DNA from: Nostoc flagelliforme FACHB-838
GTDB lineage: Bacteria; Cyanobacteriota; Cyanobacteriia; Cyanobacteriales; Nostocaceae
DNA: 64,000 nucleotides
Assembly (NCBI RefSeq): GCF_014698065.1
Contig: NZ_JACJSI010000030.1
Location: 1-64,000, forward strand
Reading direction: 5' to 3'
Shown here one piece after another: positions 45,263 to 53,993 of this stretch; within the stretch, counting starts at the first letter, position 1, and each line of letters begins with the position of its first letter. Made by a program: the position numbers and the translations under genes. The notes beneath the pieces were generated by a model, which did no database searches, was not told the origin of the DNA, and saw nothing but the letters and a program-made list of their open reading frames with translations.

Positions 45263-46567
45263 CTAACTCCTAGTACTGTTCCACTCCTGCGCCGCATCTT
45301 CTACGGCTTTATCTACGTTTTTTTGGTCTAACATTGCTGCTTGCAAGTTTTCGTAAACTGCCTTTTGTAGTTTGTTAAAATCCTTCAAAGTAGGGGTTAA
45401 TATTTCTGCTTGTTGCAGTTGCTCGGCAGTAATAACCCGCGCTTTTTCTACTGTTGAAGCATTAGCTGGAACATCTTTAAAGTAACTATCAGACAATGCT
45501 TTGATTGTAGAAGGTAGCACATTTGCAGCTTTAGCAAAAGCTAACTGATTTTTGTCATTGGTAACAAATAAAGCAAACTTCACAGCGCCATCTGGTTGTT
45601 TGCTATCGCGGGGAATAACTATGTTCATCACCGCGACATTTTTCTTACCTGTGTCACCAGTGAGTTGAGGTGCTATTTCTGAAGCTTGAGCAATTTTTGG
45701 GGCATTATTTGCGATCGTTTTCAGAAACTCTGGTCCAGAAGCAAGAAACGCAGTCTCTCCAGATTGGTATAAATCGATCGCGTGGCGATGTCCTTGGGTT
45801 AAAGCTTCTTTCGGAAGCAACCCTTTTTTATACAAGTCTACCCAGTATTGAAATGCTGCCTTACCTAGTGCTGAATTAAACGCCGCTTTTCCTTCAGCAT
45901 CTATTAGGGTGACTCCCATTTGCACGAAAGATTCCAGCACTTCACCAGAATCTTGCGGTACAAAAGTCACAAAAAAGGCATACTTCCCTGTCTTATCTTT
46001 AATTTGTTGCGCTGCTTGTGCCAATTCTGCGTAGGTTGCAGGGACTTTATTGATACCTGCCTGTTTTAACAAACCAGTGTTATAAATGGTTAGCCGTGTG
46101 GTGAGATACCAGGGAATCCCAAAACTTTTGCCATTAAGTATGCTTGCTTTCCAGATATTCGGTAGATAGGAGGAACGTACATCGTTTGGGATTTTTGCGT
46201 CTAAATCTAACCAGGCATTTCGCCCCGCAAGTTGGGAAGCAAAACCCGGATTCAAGTTAACCACATCAGGTGGCGTTTTTGCGGAGACAGCTGTTAATAT
46301 TTTGTTCTCCATTGCTGCCCAAGGTACATCGACCCAGTTAATCTTTATACCTGGATTTTCCGATTCAAAATTCGTAATTAGGTTTTTGAAGTAGTCGTTA
46401 AATTGAGGTTGGAGTTGCATCGTCCAAAATTCAACAGTTGCCGCTCCTGAATTAGCTTGTTTTGTAGTTGTACTAACATTCCCTGTGCTGCAACTTACAA
46501 TCCAACTGGTTAATAAGCCCACCAGTGTAAAAGCAATAAGTTGTTTAAATTTTCGTAATTGAATCAT
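45263..46567 (-). CDS. Sugar ABC transporter substrate-binding lipoprotein
   Basis: The 434-residue product has an N-terminal lipobox (LTSWIVSC, Cys at residue 26), so it should be lipid-anchored at the periplasmic side. The mature part fits extracellular solute-binding family 1: VEFWTMQLQPQFNDYFKNLI, PDVVNLNPGFASQLAGRN near 135, FGIPWYLTTRLTIYNTGLLK near 175, YQSGETAFLASGPEFLKTIA near 265 and a C-terminal NLQAAMLDQKNVDKAVEDAA. Probably imports a sugar or oligosaccharide. No permease or ATPase is adjacent here. Confidence 0.9.
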   Translation of the reverse strand: MIQLRKFKQLIAFTLVGLLTSWIVSCSTGNVSTTTKQANSGAATVEFWTMQLQPQFNDYFKNLITNFESENPGIKINWVDVPWAAMENKILTAVSAKTPPDVVNLNPGFASQLAGRNAWLDLDAKIPNDVRSSYLPNIWKASILNGKSFGIPWYLTTRLTIYNTGLLKQAGINKVPATYAELAQAAQQIKDKTGKYAFFVTFVPQDSGEVLESFVQMGVTLIDAEGKAAFNSALGKAAFQYWVDLYKKGLLPKEALTQGHRHAIDLYQSGETAFLASGPEFLKTIANNAPKIAQASEIAPQLTGDTGKKNVAVMNIVIPRDSKQPDGAVKFALFVTNDKNQLAFAKAANVLPSTIKALSDSYFKDVPANASTVEKARVITAEQLQQAEILTPTLKDFNKLQKAVYENLQAAMLDQKNVDKAVEDAAQEWNSTRS

Positions 46568-46650
46568 GTTCCCAGTATTTTTACGCTTGCTGAGTGTGAA
46601 AAGCTTAGACAGAATTGTCGAGATTATAGGCTAAATAAATTACCTGTAAA

Positions 46651-46673
46651 GACGTAACATATTACGTCTCCAC
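46651..46673. repeat. Short palindrome (AGACGT repeat)
   Basis: AGACGTAA-CATA-TTACGTCT is a 20-base palindrome, one of several AGACGCGATT-type repeats here (60668-60687, 20459-20481). Confidence 0.6.
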
Positions 46674-46719
46674 CACAACAAAATTAAATTTCCAATTTAG
46701 CAGTCCAGCGGGCACAACT

Positions 46720-47826
46720 GTGGTAAAAAGCTTCAAAAGTCTGTTTGACAAATCAAATAAAGGGGTCGGCATTGAACTTGCTCCCGAACGGGTAAATGTA
46801 GTTCAGCTACGCAAACAGCGTCAAGGCTTGAAACTAGAAACCTTTACATCGGTAGCAGTTCCAGAAGGTATTGTTACCGATGGTCAAATCACCGACCCCG
46901 CAGCAATGGCGCAATTAATCCAGCAGGCGCTAGCTGAGAGCAAAATCAAAACTTCTCGCGTTGCCACTGGTGTACCAGGGCGAGATTCCATCGTTCGGAT
47001 CATACCAGTGCCAGCAGAGTTGGATGACAAAGAACTGCGAGAAATGGTGTTGAACCATGAAGCAGGTTTGTATTTACCTTATCCTCGTGAAGAGGCTGAT
47101 GTAGATTATCAAAAACTTGGGTATTTTGTAGATGAAGATGGCATTGAAAAGGTACACGTACTTTTAGTAGCCACCCGCAAGGAGATAACCGATACCTATA
47201 TAAGTACTTTCGAGCAGGCAGGATTACAAATTGATGTTTTAGAAATTAACAGTTTTGCTTTAATTCGGACTATTCGTGAACAATTGCGACAATTTGGGCC
47301 GCAAGAAGCAGCAGTACTCGTTGATATTGAGTTCGATAGTACAGAAATTGCCATCATCGTTAACGGAGTGCCGCAATTTTCGCGCACAGTCCCAATCGGG
47401 ACTTATCAAATGCAAACTGCCTTAGCAAGGGCAATGAGCTTACCCACATCACGAGATATGGAACTGTTACACGGCATGGTCATTCCCCAAACTCCCTTAG
47501 ACGGCGGGAAAACTGGTGTTACCGAAGTTGATCCTGGTATGGCTGCCATATTGAGAGTATTGGCAGAACTAACAGATGAACTGCGCCGTTCCATCGATTT
47601 TTACCTCAATCAAAGTGAAAATTTGGAGGTAGCGCAGATTATATTAGCTGGGCCTGGAGGTGGACTCCAACAGCTAGATGAGTTTTTTACCCAACGATTG
47701 AGTTTGCCAACTACCCAAATAGATCCAATCGGGGCTTTGGCTTTGGAAGTTGACACTGATAAATTTCCACAGGTACAACGCTCTGGTTTAGCGATCATAC
47801 TCGGTCTAGGAATGCGGGAGGTGTAA
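46720..47826 (+). CDS. pilM: Type IV pilus assembly protein PilM
   Basis: PilM is the cytoplasmic actin-like ATPase that joins the pilus inner-membrane complex. The 368-residue product starts GVGIELAPERVNVVQLRKQR near residue 16 (phosphate-1-like loop) and has VLVDIEFDSTEIAIIVNGVP near 208, LRRSIDFYLNQSENLEVAQI near 288, and ILAGPGGGLQQLDEFFTQRL near 307. These fit PilM/FtsA-type ATPases. The start is GTG 46720. It is the first gene of pilM-pilN-pilO, with pilQ nearby. Confidence 0.94.
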   Translation: MVKSFKSLFDKSNKGVGIELAPERVNVVQLRKQRQGLKLETFTSVAVPEGIVTDGQITDPAAMAQLIQQALAESKIKTSRVATGVPGRDSIVRIIPVPAELDDKELREMVLNHEAGLYLPYPREEADVDYQKLGYFVDEDGIEKVHVLLVATRKEITDTYISTFEQAGLQIDVLEINSFALIRTIREQLRQFGPQEAAVLVDIEFDSTEIAIIVNGVPQFSRTVPIGTYQMQTALARAMSLPTSRDMELLHGMVIPQTPLDGGKTGVTEVDPGMAAILRVLAELTDELRRSIDFYLNQSENLEVAQIILAGPGGGLQQLDEFFTQRLSLPTTQIDPIGALALEVDTDKFPQVQRSGLAIILGLGMREV

Positions 47827-47830
47827 AAAA

Positions 47831-48607
47831 ATGTATAGCCTAGATGTTAACTTTCTTAAAGACCGTCCAGCATACCAGAAAAAGCCTGAGAGATCGGGAG
47901 GAATATCCCTAAAGTTTCCTACGGGGGATTTGACACTACTGTATGCGGGAGTTGCAGTAGGTGTAGTTCTTCCAGCTTTATTGGGAATTGGTTGGTGGTT
48001 GTTGCAAGGGAAGATTGTGGAATTAGATGGTCAAATCGCACAACTAGACCAAGAAAGCAAGAGGTTAGATACAGAAATCGGAAATTTGAACAAAATTAAA
48101 GCCGAGACGAAGGCAGTTCAAGGGGAAACTCAAGCTTTAGTCACTGTATTCGATCAGATTCGTCCTTGGTCGGCAATGCTGCAAGATTTGCGCGATCGCA
48201 TCCCTGCGGCAGTACAAATTGAGAATATTAAGCAACTCCCACCTGTTGTGGCAACAGCAGGTCAGCCAGCAAATAATCCCGCCGGGGGATTAGAAATTAC
48301 CGGATTGGCTCGGTCTTTTAACGATGTCAATGATTTCTTATTAAGTTTACAACAATCTCGGTTTTTGAAGCCCACAGAAAGCAGAATTGTGACAGCTACG
48401 TTAATTGATCTTCCCTTAATGCCAGGTGCGGATAGACCTACTAATGGTGTAGTAATTAAGCCACCCCAAGTAGTTCAATACACTATTCAATCGGGCATGA
48501 GCGATGTTCCAGCTTCAGAATTAATTCGGGAGTTAGAAAAAAAAGGCACAGTGGGATTAGTGACTCGAATTCGTAATATGCAACAAACAGGAGTCATTTC
48601 AAAATGA
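47831..48607 (+). CDS. pilN: Type IV pilus assembly protein PilN
   Basis: PilN binds PilM through its N-terminus and forms the inner-membrane alignment complex with PilO. The 258-residue product starts MYSLDVNFLKDRPAYQ, where NFL-type residues match the PilM-binding segment. One membrane helix (LLYAGVAVGVVLPALLGIGWWLL, about residues 37-60) precedes a coiled coil and a C-terminal fimbrial-assembly fold (GLEITGLARSFNDVNDFLL). A GGGAGGTG ribosome site overlaps the pilM stop; the gap is 4 bases. It overlaps pilO by 4 bases (ATGA). Confidence 0.92.
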   Translation: MYSLDVNFLKDRPAYQKKPERSGGISLKFPTGDLTLLYAGVAVGVVLPALLGIGWWLLQGKIVELDGQIAQLDQESKRLDTEIGNLNKIKAETKAVQGETQALVTVFDQIRPWSAMLQDLRDRIPAAVQIENIKQLPPVVATAGQPANNPAGGLEITGLARSFNDVNDFLLSLQQSRFLKPTESRIVTATLIDLPLMPGADRPTNGVVIKPPQVVQYTIQSGMSDVPASELIRELEKKGTVGLVTRIRNMQQTGVISK

Positions 48608-49374
48608 CGCTGAGTGATGATTTAAATTTTGCCGAACATGGTGGGGAATTTGATGAGGCAACGCCCGCATCCCCCGTGCTATTTGGTATTGCTTTCACAC
48701 CAAAAATCATTGGGATATTGGTGGGAGTAATTGGTTTAGCGGGAGCAGGTTATATATTTTTAAACCTGTTGATGCCAGCTTGGGAAAGCTATCAGCAGCA
48801 GCAAGCTAAAAGCTCTGAATTGCAAGGGCAAATTGACGAAAAAAAAGCCAATATCAAACAGATTGACAAAGTTAAAGACGAGCTAGCGCAAGCAAAGCAG
48901 CAAAAAGTTCAGGTTTTAGGTTTATTTGCTAACGAAAAAAGCTTAGATACATTGCTGTTGGATATGAACCGCTTAGTTGAGTCTGGCAATATTCCAACTT
49001 CTGTTAATGCAGTGAGAGCCAAATTGAAGAAATTTGTGCCAGTTTCTCAAAAACCAGAACCAGTTAACGATGGAACTCTAGGAGTATTAGTTGACGGCAA
49101 GCTGCAACGCAGTAGTATCAATGCCGAAATTATAGGAACTTATGAACAAACACAATCGATAATTCGTAACATTGAGCGTTTGCAGCCTTTGTTAATAGTT
49201 AAAGATTATCAATCAAGTTTGGCTCCAGTAGAGTCAAGATCCGCATTGGATAAAACGCCTGTGCAGGTAGGCCCAGCAGCGATTAATACATCATTCCAAT
49301 TACAGGTATTGATGCCACTTAGTTCAGAAGAAATAGCCGCAGCCGCAGCCGCTAAAGCTGCCTCGAAAAAGTAG
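48604..49374 (+). CDS. pilO: Type IV pilus assembly protein PilO
   Basis: PilO pairs with PilN in the inner-membrane pilus complex. The 256-residue product has one membrane helix (IIGILVGVIGLAGAGYIFLNLL, about residues 34-55) then a coiled coil (QQQQAKSSELQGQIDEKKAN) and a C-terminal PilO fold (LDTLLLDMNRLVESGNIPTS near 118). It starts in an ATGA overlap with pilN and ends in AAAAAKAASKK. pilQ follows after a 283-base repeat-filled gap. Confidence 0.92.
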   Translation: MTLSDDLNFAEHGGEFDEATPASPVLFGIAFTPKIIGILVGVIGLAGAGYIFLNLLMPAWESYQQQQAKSSELQGQIDEKKANIKQIDKVKDELAQAKQQKVQVLGLFANEKSLDTLLLDMNRLVESGNIPTSVNAVRAKLKKFVPVSQKPEPVNDGTLGVLVDGKLQRSSINAEIIGTYEQTQSIIRNIERLQPLLIVKDYQSSLAPVESRSALDKTPVQVGPAAINTSFQLQVLMPLSSEEIAAAAAAKAASKK

Positions 49375-49657
49375 TGAACTTAGAGCCAGGGCAATAGAAT
49401 TCACGGCTACACAAATGTAGGCAAAGCCTTCCCACAAGGTAGTCTGTCTCCGTGGATTCAAGAAAAAAAGAGGGTTTGAGACCCACGGAGGTGGGTTTCG
49501 TTTGTGTAGACGAGCCAGTGCGTTGGACGGGCAATGCCCGACTTGTTCGCTCTTAGCGTTCCCGCAGGGTAGCACTTGGTTGGCGTGCGGTTTTTAACTG
49601 CGATTTAACTACTCAAAATTGTTTGTAAACAAGGTTTTATAAGGTGAGGAATGAACT
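49375..49657. repeat. Dispersed repeats between pilO and pilQ
   Basis: The stretch contains GAATTCACGGCTACACAAAT, CCGTGGATTC...GACCCACGG and GTGGGTTTCGTTTGTGTAGA modules, the same family as 36355-36500. The ribosome site AAGGTGAGG for pilQ is at 49641-49649. No gene was seen; pilQ may still be read from pilM's promoter or its own. Confidence 0.65.
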
Positions 49658-51952
49658 GTGAAACAGCTTCACGGTAATAGTTTTATTTTAGGTACTGCCG
49701 CTTTTGTATTTCTGGCAGCTCAACCAGTTTGGGCACAACTTAGTCAAGTTACTAATGTCCAGTTAAATCCAGTTAATGGTGGAATTAGCGTTGCGTTGAA
49801 AACTTCTTCTGGGTCGCGCCCCCAAGTTTTCACTACAAAAAGAGGTAAGGCTTTAGTCGCAGATATTATCAATACTCAATTACGATTACCACAAGGTAAT
49901 AGCTTTCGGCAAGATAGCCCAGCACCAGGAATTGCATCTGTTGAGGTTAATCAGCTTGATGCCAATAGTATCCGAGTAACGGTAACTGGCAATAACAACG
50001 TACCTAGCAGTCAACCTGTGGTGCGATCGCAAAATGGAATTACACTCAGCTTTAGCCCATCGTCAGGCACTATAGCATCAGCACCAACGCCAACAGCGCC
50101 AACATCCACAGCATCGCCTGTTACGACTCCAGCCCAATCTGGTCAAAATTCAGGGGTTCTCGTTCCCAACCCGGAAATCACCATTAACGGGCAACCTGCA
50201 CAAGCCGCAGGGCCAGGTCAACCTGTGAGTCAGGCTCCACCTTTCTTACCTAGAGCCGTTGCCCCACCAGTAGGAGATATTGCTATTTCTAATACTGATG
50301 CTTCTCCTAGCACCATTGACTTAGGAAGTCAGGAACGTGTACCTCGTTTAGTGCTGCGAGATGCGCCGGTGCGTGAGGTTTTGTCATTGCTTGCCCGTGC
50401 TGCTAATTTAAATCTGGCTTATATCGGAGGTGAGCAAGCTGCTGGAGGTCAGCAAGGTGGTGCTGCTAATGCACCAGCAGTTTCTCAAACTATTTCCCTA
50501 GATATAGAAAACGAGCCAGTGCAAGATGTGTTTAACTATGTCTTGCGCCTAAGTGGTTTGGAAGCTAACCGCAGTAATCGTACAGTTTTTGTTGGGCCTA
50601 AACTACCCAATGCGACCCGTGACATGATTATGCGTAGCATGCGACTTAATCAGGTAACGGTGGGAACCGCCTTGAACTTTTTGGTGGGCTTGGGAGCAGA
50701 AAGTGCCGTCAGCCGAGAACGACAAGTTACTAGTGTTAGTGCCGTACCTGTGGGTACTGGAGTTGCACCTATAACCCAAACTCAGACGACCACGGAAACC
50801 AGACTGGAAACCCAACGCGCTGATTTTAAAGACTCTAGCCCATTACTTAGAGGTTTACAGGCATTAGGAGATGAGCGCACCAATTCGCTCACCTTAATTG
50901 GCTCTCCTAAACTGATTGAGATTGCAATGGCTCAACTAACTCAGCTTGATATCCGCCGTCGTCAAGTAGTAGTCAACGTCAAGATTATTGATGTTAACTT
51001 ATTGAATACCCAAGACTACAACACCAGTTTTTCCTTTGGAATTGGTAACAACTACTTTAGCAATGATGGTGGTGCCGCATCTCTAAATTTTGGCGGTTCT
51101 AGACCAGCTACTAGTGCTGAAGCAAGAAGCAGTGTAACTAGTACACCTACAACCACTAATCCACTGGGTAGCGCAAATATTTTTCTTGACCCAAATAACC
51201 CAGCTTCAGGTACTGCTGGAGCAAACTCTAATCCTCAAGCAGCCGGTATTACAGCCATTAACCCAACAGCCATTACCTTGGGCTTACCAAGCTTATACCA
51301 GTTCCCAAAACGTTTTCTTGCTAGCTTACAGGCTCAGGTTACAAATGGCAATGCCAAGATTTTGACTGACCCCACCTTAATTGTGCAAGAAGGTCAAACG
51401 GCTAATGTCAAGCTGACCCAGGAAGTACTAGGAAACATTACAAGTTTACTAACTAGTGCTGATGGTATCGCTTCACAAACAATTACAGCTGAGAAAACAG
51501 ATGTGGGTTTAACCTTAGCCGTCAAAGTAGATCGGATTGATGACAATGGTTTTGTATCTCTATCTGTAGCTCCCATTGTTAAAGCACCTCAATCATCAGC
51601 TAATCTAAATTTGGGAGGAGGTAATGTCCAACAAATATTTTTGGTGTCTGAACGATCGCTAAATTCTGGCACAATTCGCCTGCGAGATGGTCAAACACTC
51701 ATTCTTTCAGGCATCATTCAAGATACAGACCGGACAACTATCTCCAAGATTCCTATTTTGGGTGATCTTCCGCTAATTGGTTCGCTGTTTAGAAGTACAA
51801 ACAGAAATAATCAGCGCAATGAGGTGATTGTGTTGCTCACACCTCAAATTATGGATGACTCTGAGAATTCCTCTTACGGCTATAACTACACTCCCAGCCC
51901 GGAAGTGCGGCAAATGCTTGAACGTCGGGGGCTGAAGGCTCCTGGCAGGTAA
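49658..51952 (+). CDS. pilQ: Type IV pilus secretin PilQ
   Basis: PilQ forms the outer-membrane channel for type IV pili. The 764-residue product has a signal peptide (LGTAAFVFLAAQPVWAQ, about 11-27), an AMIN domain (TNVQLNPVNGGISVALKTSS), a Pro/Thr/Ala-rich linker (about 130-210), and secretin N domains (LVLRDAPVREVLSLLARAAN and LDIENEPVQDVFNYVLRLSG). The conserved secretin domain lies at about 530-740: ILTDPTLIVQEGQTANVKLT and LRDGQTLILSGIIQDTDRTT, then KIPILGDLPLIGSLFRSTN, the C-terminal secretin signature. The start is GTG 49658 with AAGGTGAGG upstream. Confidence 0.95.
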   Translation: MKQLHGNSFILGTAAFVFLAAQPVWAQLSQVTNVQLNPVNGGISVALKTSSGSRPQVFTTKRGKALVADIINTQLRLPQGNSFRQDSPAPGIASVEVNQLDANSIRVTVTGNNNVPSSQPVVRSQNGITLSFSPSSGTIASAPTPTAPTSTASPVTTPAQSGQNSGVLVPNPEITINGQPAQAAGPGQPVSQAPPFLPRAVAPPVGDIAISNTDASPSTIDLGSQERVPRLVLRDAPVREVLSLLARAANLNLAYIGGEQAAGGQQGGAANAPAVSQTISLDIENEPVQDVFNYVLRLSGLEANRSNRTVFVGPKLPNATRDMIMRSMRLNQVTVGTALNFLVGLGAESAVSRERQVTSVSAVPVGTGVAPITQTQTTTETRLETQRADFKDSSPLLRGLQALGDERTNSLTLIGSPKLIEIAMAQLTQLDIRRRQVVVNVKIIDVNLLNTQDYNTSFSFGIGNNYFSNDGGAASLNFGGSRPATSAEARSSVTSTPTTTNPLGSANIFLDPNNPASGTAGANSNPQAAGITAINPTAITLGLPSLYQFPKRFLASLQAQVTNGNAKILTDPTLIVQEGQTANVKLTQEVLGNITSLLTSADGIASQTITAEKTDVGLTLAVKVDRIDDNGFVSLSVAPIVKAPQSSANLNLGGGNVQQIFLVSERSLNSGTIRLRDGQTLILSGIIQDTDRTTISKIPILGDLPLIGSLFRSTNRNNQRNEVIVLLTPQIMDDSENSSYGYNYTPSPEVRQMLERRGLKAPGR

Positions 51953-51992
51953 TAAAGATAATGAGCAGGTAAGTTATCTCTGGCAACGGCTC

Positions 51993-52032
51993 AGACCCCC
52001 GACTTCTGTAAGAAGTCGGGGGTCTTCTTGTT
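51993..52032 (+). terminator. Intrinsic terminator of pilQ
   Basis: AGACCCCCGACTTCT (51993-52007) and AGAAGTCGGGGGTCT (52011-52025) form a 15-bp perfect stem with a 3-base loop, followed by TCTTGTT. It separates pilQ from the accessory island. Confidence 0.85.
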
Positions 52033-52090
52033 CACGAGTAGAATTAAGTTTAAATGTCATTTATAAAAAGATTTGAAAAAATATGAGTTT

Positions 52091-52746
52091 TCAGATTGTC
52101 AGCCAAGATTCAACAGATAATGTTCTGACTTGTTGAATATGCTGAAAGTCGCTATCGGCTGAGACAATGGTGAGATTTTGTTGCAGAGCAATAGAAGTAA
52201 TCCATAAGTCATTTTCACCAAAACCTAAATCAGTTATCTTAGTTTTTCTGCGCTTGCTTTTTTCTTTTGGTGCAAATTGATTGAATAAAGCAGCTTTTAG
52301 TTGACCATAAGTATTAGCAGTTTGCCGATCAATATTATAAATATAAATACCTCTATTGAAGAAGAACCCAGAAGCCAGAATCCAGGAGTCAGAATCAATG
52401 AGTGGGGGATTCAGACCCGCCACTCATTGTAGACCGCTAAATGAACGCAAGTGCGTCTCTGAAAGAGAAGATTTAGCGGGGGTCTTAAACCCCTAGATTC
52501 ATCCACCAGTCGTACAGAATTCATACTGAATTCTGACTCCTGACTCCTGAATTCTGTTTTGATAAAATTTTGTACTAATGCTAAATTAGTTTATTGCCTT
52601 TGAGAACGTGTTGCCATATCTATTAATTCTCCCTGCACAATGACACAAGTTGAAACTAGACTGTTTTCAACCTCAGCAAGGCGACTTAATATATTGACGT
52701 TACCTAAAATAGCTAGACTACAGTGATTTGTATCGATTAGGTACAT
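52091..52746 (-). pseudogene. VapC-like PIN-domain toxin, split by a MITE-like insertion
   Basis: From ATG 52746 the frame reads MYLIDTNHCSLAIL (PIN first Asp) through VIVQGELIDMATRSQRQ and a stop at 52593-52591. The sequence then continues as LALVQNFIK to about 52557. A 188-bp repeat (52369-52556) interrupts it. Beyond, the second half resumes as NRGIYIYNIDRQTANTYGQL, then GENDLWITSIALQQN and IVSADSDF, and ends at 52091. So two lesions, one nonsense and one insertion, inactivate a PIN-domain RNase toxin. The start shares one base with the antitoxin stop (TAATG), as in VapBC pairs. Confidence 0.85.
52369..52556. mobile_element. 188-bp MITE-like element inside the PIN toxin gene
   Basis: Imperfect terminal inverted repeats: left CAGAAGCCAGAATCCAGGAG (from 52369) and right, read inward, CAGAATTCAGGAGTCAGGAG (from 52556). 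Inside is a further palindrome (GACCGCTAAAT at 52432 and ATTTAGCGGGGGTC near 52471) and no ORF. It disrupts a gene whose two halves match on either side, so it is an insertion. No target-site duplication could be defined. Confidence 0.75.
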
Positions 52747-53036
52747 TATTCAAAAGGATTATCTTCATTAAACTCTGCTTGACCACGGCTAGCAATTACT
52801 AGCTTCAGACACTCCTCTAAGTCATCGCCTTCCCAAGTACCTATAGTTTTCAGATGTTCTAGAAGTGAGCTTCCTGTGGAATTAATAGTAGTCTGACTAG
52901 CAAACTCTACTTGATGTTGTGTTTGTTGCGCTTGGTTTTGCTTTGTTTTCAAAAAACGTAAAAAATTAAATGTTTCAGTCAAAATCCCATCGGATGCTGA
53001 TTGAATTTCCTCGATAACTTGTTCTTTGATTTTCAT
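52746..53036 (-). CDS. Antitoxin-like protein upstream of the PIN gene
   Basis: The 96-residue product starts MKIKEQVIEEIQSASDGILT and continues TETFNFLRFLKTKQNQAQQT, a helical opening that resembles small antitoxin-type cyanobacterial proteins (DUF2281-like, a weak recall). Its stop overlaps the PIN toxin start by one base, strongly suggesting co-transcription as a toxin-antitoxin pair. The C-terminus (LEECLKLVIASRGQAEFNED) probably binds the toxin. With the toxin gene broken, it may now be an orphan antitoxin. Confidence 0.7.
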   Translation of the reverse strand: MKIKEQVIEEIQSASDGILTETFNFLRFLKTKQNQAQQTQHQVEFASQTTINSTGSSLLEHLKTIGTWEGDDLEECLKLVIASRGQAEFNEDNPFE

Positions 53037-53094
53037 ATTTACGCCTCTTTGACTGGCATTTTTTAGTAGGGAAAAACAACAATCATGATCGTGG

Positions 53095-53715
53095 TTACGT
53101 TGGTAGACCTCCAGCTTGAAAAATCTGTTCTGCTGTTAAATTCAATTCTGGGAAAGTAGGTGAAATAATGCGGTCAGTGCCTCTAAAATGAGTAACTTGG
53201 TATTCACCATCGATTAATTGATAAATAGATATAGTAGGCTGTTTAGGGTTGCCAGTGAACTTTTTAGCGCCTAGACCGAGATAATCTACAACCCAGTATT
53301 CAGGAATTCCAATACCCTCATACTTACCCTGTTTTGTGTAGTAGTCATCATCCCAGTTGGTACTAACTACCTCAACTACTAAAGGAATTGATGCTGCAAG
53401 GCTTACAGTTGATTCTTTTTTCCATAGCGGCTCATTCACTAAATTAGGGCGATTCAGTAATAGCACATCTGGGGAATAGGCAGATTCCGAATTAGTTGGT
53501 TTTATCAGCGCAGTTTTGGGGATTGTATAAGGTAAATTTAATCGGTCAAATTCTACTGTTAGTTTTCTTGCTACAAAACCAACAACATCTTCATGGTCTC
53601 CTACTGGTTGTGCCATTTCAACAATCACGCCATCATGTAATTCATATCTTCCACCTTCGGGTCGCCACGCTGCAAAATCTTCAAAGGTTACTAGTTTTGG
53701 TATGGCTTGAGTCAT
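53095..53715 (-). CDS. Uma2-family (DUF820) nuclease-like protein
   Basis: The 206-residue product shows the family core: VTFEDFAAWRPEGGRYELHDG near residue 8, SPDVLLLNRPN near 80, PLVVEVVSTNWDDDYYTKQG near 110, and YEGIGIPEYWVVDYLGLGA near 132. All expected acidic and Lys positions look present (D, E, K), so a PD-(D/E)xK site is plausible. It lies next to the broken VapBC pair, 58 bases before the antitoxin, in the same direction. Function is unproven. Confidence 0.87.
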   Translation of the reverse strand: MTQAIPKLVTFEDFAAWRPEGGRYELHDGVIVEMAQPVGDHEDVVGFVARKLTVEFDRLNLPYTIPKTALIKPTNSESAYSPDVLLLNRPNLVNEPLWKKESTVSLAASIPLVVEVVSTNWDDDYYTKQGKYEGIGIPEYWVVDYLGLGAKKFTGNPKQPTISIYQLIDGEYQVTHFRGTDRIISPTFPELNLTAEQIFQAGGLPT

Positions 53716-53768
53716 AATCTATTACCCCTAGTAGTCGTTTCGATCATATCGCTTTCTTACGTTCAGCC

Positions 53769-53939
53769 TTAGAGGTTGTTTGAGAAATATTTCGCTATGA
53801 CTTTAGGTATTTTTAGATCCCCCTAAATCCCCCTTAAAAAGGGGGACTTTGACTCCGGTTCCCCCCTTCTTTAAGGGGGGTTAGGGGGGATCTAAAACTT
53901 TTTGCTACCAGAAACAGGACTTTTCAAACATCCTCTTAA
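53769..53939. mobile_element. Full MITE-like repeat (about 171 bp)
   Basis: Ends read TTAGAGGTTGTTTGAGAA (from 53769) and, inward from the right, TTAAGAGGATGTTTGAAAAG (from 53939): imperfect terminal inverted repeats. The centre is a large C/G palindrome (CCCCCTTAAAAAGGGGG, CCCCCCTTCTTTAAGGGGGG). It has no ORF. Copies of its core or half lie at 291-395 and 42471-42528. Confidence 0.75.
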
Positions 53940-53993
53940 CAGTAATATTAAGGGGTACAGTACTGGAAAAAGTTTGTTGCGGAGAACTAAACT

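Noticed and set aside
44802..45266. 154-codon plus-strand frame
   Set aside because: Antisense to the GC-rich gene and running into an intergenic repeat; the minus-strand frames look more protein-like.
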